From assembly GCA_963691705.1 (NCBI GenBank), contig OY829539.1, positions 1,428,501 to 1,492,500 of the forward strand: DNA of 64,000 bases. The letters are read 5' to 3'. The number at the start of each line of letters is the position of its first letter. Positions within the stretch are counted from its first letter, which is position 1. The stretch comes from Viola odorata. Its lineage: Eukaryota > Streptophyta > Magnoliopsida > Malpighiales > Violaceae. Shown in pieces: positions 60,016 through 64,000 of this stretch. The notes under the pieces were generated by a model. It made no database searches. It was not told the DNA's origin and worked only from the letters and a program-made list of their open reading frames with translations. The position numbers and the translations under genes were made by a program.

Positions 60016-63000
60016 TTACAAACTTCGAATTGTGTCCACCCGGTCAATCACATCCAACGCTTTGAGCCGATCAATATCAAAGTCAATGACAGGAACAGAA
60101 GATGGCCTCCTAATGGGGAAAGCATCTTTTCTACTCTCACCCATTGGCGAGTGACTACTACTTTTGCTCAGCCTATGGTGCTTGCTTAACCTGGCTCTAG
60201 CAGTATCAAATTCCTGACTCTTACTGATCCCAGGGGCTTTCTTCCTCTTGCTAACATCCCGTAGCATCTCTTGATCCTCGAATGTCAACACAGAGAATGG
60301 AGAGCTAGGGGTGTTCGTGGATAACTGAATTGTCTTCTGATTGGGGGACCGAATTGGAGATTTAATAGGAGACCGGATACCACCATTGCTGGCCCTCACT
60401 TGGCAGACAAGATGATGCAACAAAACCACCAACTCAAAAATATAACCTTCAGTTTTTTCCTTGTCTGCATGGTGTAGAGTCTCAATTCTCAGCAAGTCAG
60501 TCTGGCCAGTAGCTTTCCGGTTCAACTCGGATCTGAAGAATTTAAATCAGAAAGAGCTATACGATTTTCACCAAAATAAAAAGAAGATAAACTGAATTTC
60601 ATAACTCACCCTGTATTTGCCCATTCTCCAACCCAACCAAATCCATGATGGGCTCTGATAGGGTAAGATTGTCAAAGCAATGACATGAGAGTGAGTGAGT
60701 GGAAAGATCTGGTATGATAAAACTAAAATAAACAAAAAAAGGACAACAGACTGGCAGAAAATAACAGAGGCAAAAAGAAAGTGCTAAAGCAACTTAGTTC
60801 CTAGAGACCGATAGCTTACTTGGTTGTGTTAGTAGCAATAGGAACAAGCCAATGCAAAGTTTTCTCCATTTCAGCTTTAATTTGTGAGATCGTGAACTGC
60901 AAGAAAAATATTAGGCAAGGAAAATTGTTGAGGAAGGACTATTCCACTAACAGACAGAGAGCCCAAATAGAAACTGTCCCATAAACAATCAGAGAAAATA
61001 CCTCTTCATTAACTGGGGATGACAGTAATCTGGAGCGTAGAGACGACTTTATGGTAGGTGGCAACCCTTGGTACAAAGCATCCTTCGTATTTGGAGGCAC
61101 AGAACTTGATCGTGACACCTGAGTAAATTCTTATATTAGTCGGGTTAAAGCTATCCCTTGACATAAACAGATGTCAGCTTATGGCACAATGACAACCTCA
61201 AATGACCTAGAACGAGGGAAAAAATGAAGAATAGAAAAAACTCAGATGAAATCAGAAACTTACAAGAGTATCAATTTGGGTGATGATATTGGCATAATGC
61301 AATGCAAGACCAGCAGGACCCAGCTTTTTGTGTGGGCTCTGAGAACCCTTTACTGGTCTATCCCCATCTGTGCAAGTCATAGAGAAGGAACCATTAAGAC
61401 CTGAAAATAAACCCGCATACAAATGATCCTAATGAAGCTTGCAAAAAACTTATACCCTAACTTATTTCAATCAATAAAGAAGTCAGGAAACTCTTTAGAA
61501 GAGAGCAACTATATTGCACATCACATGCACATAGATTACGATAAGTAGGAGTTTCTCTGCCCTATCTAATAATAATACTACTCCAGTAAATGAAAACTCA
61601 ACTTGTTCTACGTGTTGCGCTAGTTAGTTCTCAACGAAAAAGGAAAACATAAAATGCAGCAAATTATTGAACACCGAATACATACACGAAGTTTTGATGG
61701 TGTATTCCCAGGAAATAAATCGTGTCAAAACTCAATTAATCTCAGCAACACTTCAATCACAACCATCACTGATTCACCCCACATGAATCCACTTTCCACT
61801 TATTTACAAACTTAACCAATCAATGATACGATATAATTCCAGATGATTTTATTAAGGCACAATTCCAGATGACAGTTAACTTCTTTTTCCTTTTGATAGT
61901 GTACAAGTCAAGTCAACCGCAAGAAAATAATACAACAGTTGAACTGCTGAAGTACTTCTTGCGTGCACATCTCTCATTCTCCTACAGGCTACAGAAGCAT
62001 TTTTTAAAAACAACAGTCTTCGGTGAATGGTCGGGTACATAATGCTTACCAGCACTACCAAAGGCTTCATGGATCTCTAGATGTAAGAAGTGGACGATAT
62101 CCACCAATTTTTCCATCACCTATGAAGACAAGAATTAGATTCATAACGACAATGATAATGATGATGACAAACAGAATAGTCATAGGTCACTCCACCCAAT
62201 GACCAACACACAAAATACATGCTAGTCTTGGGATAAGAAAACCTAACAATCCACAAGGTTGAATCATTCCTATTGAGAAAAATGTGAAGATAGAACAGAG
62301 CCTCCTAAAGCACACATACGTCCTCCAAAATCTTGGACCACAGTGATTTCTTCCTCAGACTTTTCACAAGCTTCCTCTGACTCTTTAACTCTGCTCTCAA
62401 AATTGCTAGGCTGTCACCTGTGAGTTAATTAGACATGCAGAGGCAGTAAAGAAGTTACTAAAAAATGTCACTTTTTTATTAAAATAGACAAGGCAACAGC
62501 ATGCATTCTTAGGAATTGAGAATAATGTCCCTTTAATATTTTTTTTCTCATCCATATAATAGAATTCAAGACACAACTGACCCCTTTGATTAGAATTTGA
62601 TTTATCATCTTCCTGCAGCTTACGCCGGTAATCTTGTTCAAATCTGTCCAAAGCATGCATTTCATGATATAATTCCTGCAATCGAAGGAAAAAATTGCAT
62701 GTTCATGAGTATAGACAGACTGCTTGTGAGGAGTGACATGCATGTGATCACCACATTTTTTAGTGTTAATGGATTGCCAGCAGAAGTGAGTTTAGCAAGA
62801 TCAGGTAACTAATAGAGGAACGACCTCCTATGCACAGGCCACATGAAAAAGAAAGTTTTCCTACTAAGCCTAGAGGCACTCAGAACAATACAAAAGTCAA
62901 TTACTTGACTAGCATTGTTGGGGCTTCCAAAAGTGGAGTTATTCTCTTGGACTGCAAGTGAGAATAATATGGTGGGACTGTTCCTTCCTCTAAAGTAAGA

Positions 63001-64000
63001 GTTAAACATCATCAAATCTAGTTCCCAGCTCATAATAGGATATACAGAATGAGAGTAGAACTTGAAACAAAAAAATTAAAAATTAAAAAAAAGTAACATC
63101 CCTAGACCCAAGAATAGAATGGGAGCGATTTATCTAAGCACTTCTTCTGCACATACAATTTCCCTAGGCCAAAAGGAAAAGTAAGAACATGCCGACATAT
63201 ACCATTCTAAGAGTCAGTACATTGAAATATTGGAGCAAGCTAAAACATCAGGGCACTTCCTATAAAAGTAATGTTAAATACTCACTGCTGTATACTGAAC
63301 CATTGTCATCAATTGTTGCATCACAACCCTTGCCTCTTCCTTCAACTGAACTTCAGGGGTGAGTTCTGAACCCAACCTAAAAAATATATATAAAGCATGA
63401 AAACCCCACTTGAGATACAGTTAAAAGAAAACCTACAGCACAAAGATACATGATTGGAATTAGCATTACTTGTCAAAATAACGATCCAAGTTGTGCCATT
63501 GAGGATCTTTGCAACGATTTCCAAAGCGTACTACTTCTCTGGAAAAAACTTTCAGTTCTTCTCTGCAGAATATACAGAAAATTGATTAATACTTTTGCCT
63601 ACAATTTTTCTAAGCTATGTTCTTTTCAAAAACTATACATACAAAACAAAACAGACAAAATACTCCCTCTGTTTCAAAGTGTTTGTCATGTTTGAAGTGC
63701 CCTATGAGATAAAAGTAACAGGTGCGATAATTGAAGAGTAATACTGGAAAGTACTAAACAAAAAATCTGACAAGAAAACATTTTGGTACAGACAAAATAG
63801 GAAACCCAGACAAACACTTTGAATTGGAGGGAGTGTATATTTTGCATCAAAGAGCGGTGTCTGCACTATCCACCTCTTATCAGTTGCCGCAATTCTCAAG
63901 AGTTCATCCATATCTCTTGATATTAAATTTTGCACTCCTTCTGACAGTAGCACAACTTCCTTCAAGTGTCCAATGTTATCCTTTGATAGAGATTGCATTA
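60016..64000 (-). CDS. PSK-simulator (PSI)-like DUF3475/DUF668 protein, N-terminus outside window
   Basis: Member of the plant PSI family, implicated in growth promotion downstream of phytosulfokine in Arabidopsis. Exons: 64000-63874 (partial), 63562-63470, 63376-63286, 62675-62582, 62417-62320, 62119-62050, 61367-61264, 61118-61002, 60896-60820, 60654-60610, 60532-60016; all phases agree. DUF3475-type helices come first ([53 protein letters not shown]). The DUF668 core follows ([82 protein letters not shown]). The tail is Ser/Arg-rich with [12 protein letters not shown] and [15 protein letters not shown]. Long PSI proteins run to 600-650 residues; the visible part is about 470. No breaks seen. 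Confidence 0.95.
63663..63835. mobile_element. Stowaway-type MITE in PSI-like intron
   Basis: Left end CTCCCTCTGTTTCAAAGTGT after TA; the right end is the inverted CTCCCTCCAATTCAAAGTGT, with TA nearby and one or two irregular terminal bases. It occupies most of the intron between the first two visible PSI-like exons, leaving both splice sites intact. Confidence 0.85.

Noticed and set aside
1..64000. CRISPR arrays, operons or prokaryotic defence systems
   Set aside because: The sequence is clearly plant nuclear DNA; no direct-repeat/spacer pattern was seen.

Overview
The window is nuclear DNA of a flowering plant, most likely a eudicot. Its genes are split by GT-AG introns with plant-type exon structures, it carries a type-I sucrose transporter, the intergenic DNA is AT-rich, and about half of the sequence is transposable elements of plant families. 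I could not settle the genus. All exon models below were built by eye from splice sites, reading-frame phase and remembered family signatures; every multi-exon host gene keeps an open frame across all joins.

Layout. 1-3524: right part of an apparently intact Mutator-like element (MULE) with its transposase on the minus strand. 5531-9127: MED17, a subunit of the Mediator head module (plus, 8 exons). 10125-11100: a broken GeBP-like gene with an internal duplication. 11588-12369: a mariner-type non-autonomous element; a scrambled copy of the MED17 3' end lies at 13100-13190. 13934-22945: EMB8-like alpha/beta hydrolase (minus, 15 exons). 24200-24655 and 24961-25984: two non-autonomous hAT elements. 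26557-29532: SUC2/SUT1-type sucrose/H+ symporter (minus, 4 exons). 30136-44580: a three-level nest, in which a full-length mariner element is split by a non-coding Athila-type Gypsy element, whose 5' LTR is in turn split by a decayed Copia element. 44583-50260: AT-rich DNA with a (TTA)n tract, a hAT element containing a mariner MITE, a foldback element and another hAT element. 51244-58779: one hAT element inside another; the inner one carries a decayed transposase, a captured COX6a exon, a Harbinger-like MITE and a Stowaway MITE. 60016-64000: PSI/DUF668 gene (minus, N-terminus beyond the edge).

The host genes (MED17, EMB8-like, sucrose transporter, PSI-like) are single housekeeping or transport genes and show no operon-like relation. 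The most unusual unit is the mariner element. Its transposase reads through in frame once the Gypsy insertion and its CTCTT duplication are set aside, and between its termini lie three further ORFs: one with three DLNxLP (EAR-type) motifs and two related small coiled-coil proteins. I present this as the best candidate for something undescribed, while noting that the extra ORFs may be captured host DNA.
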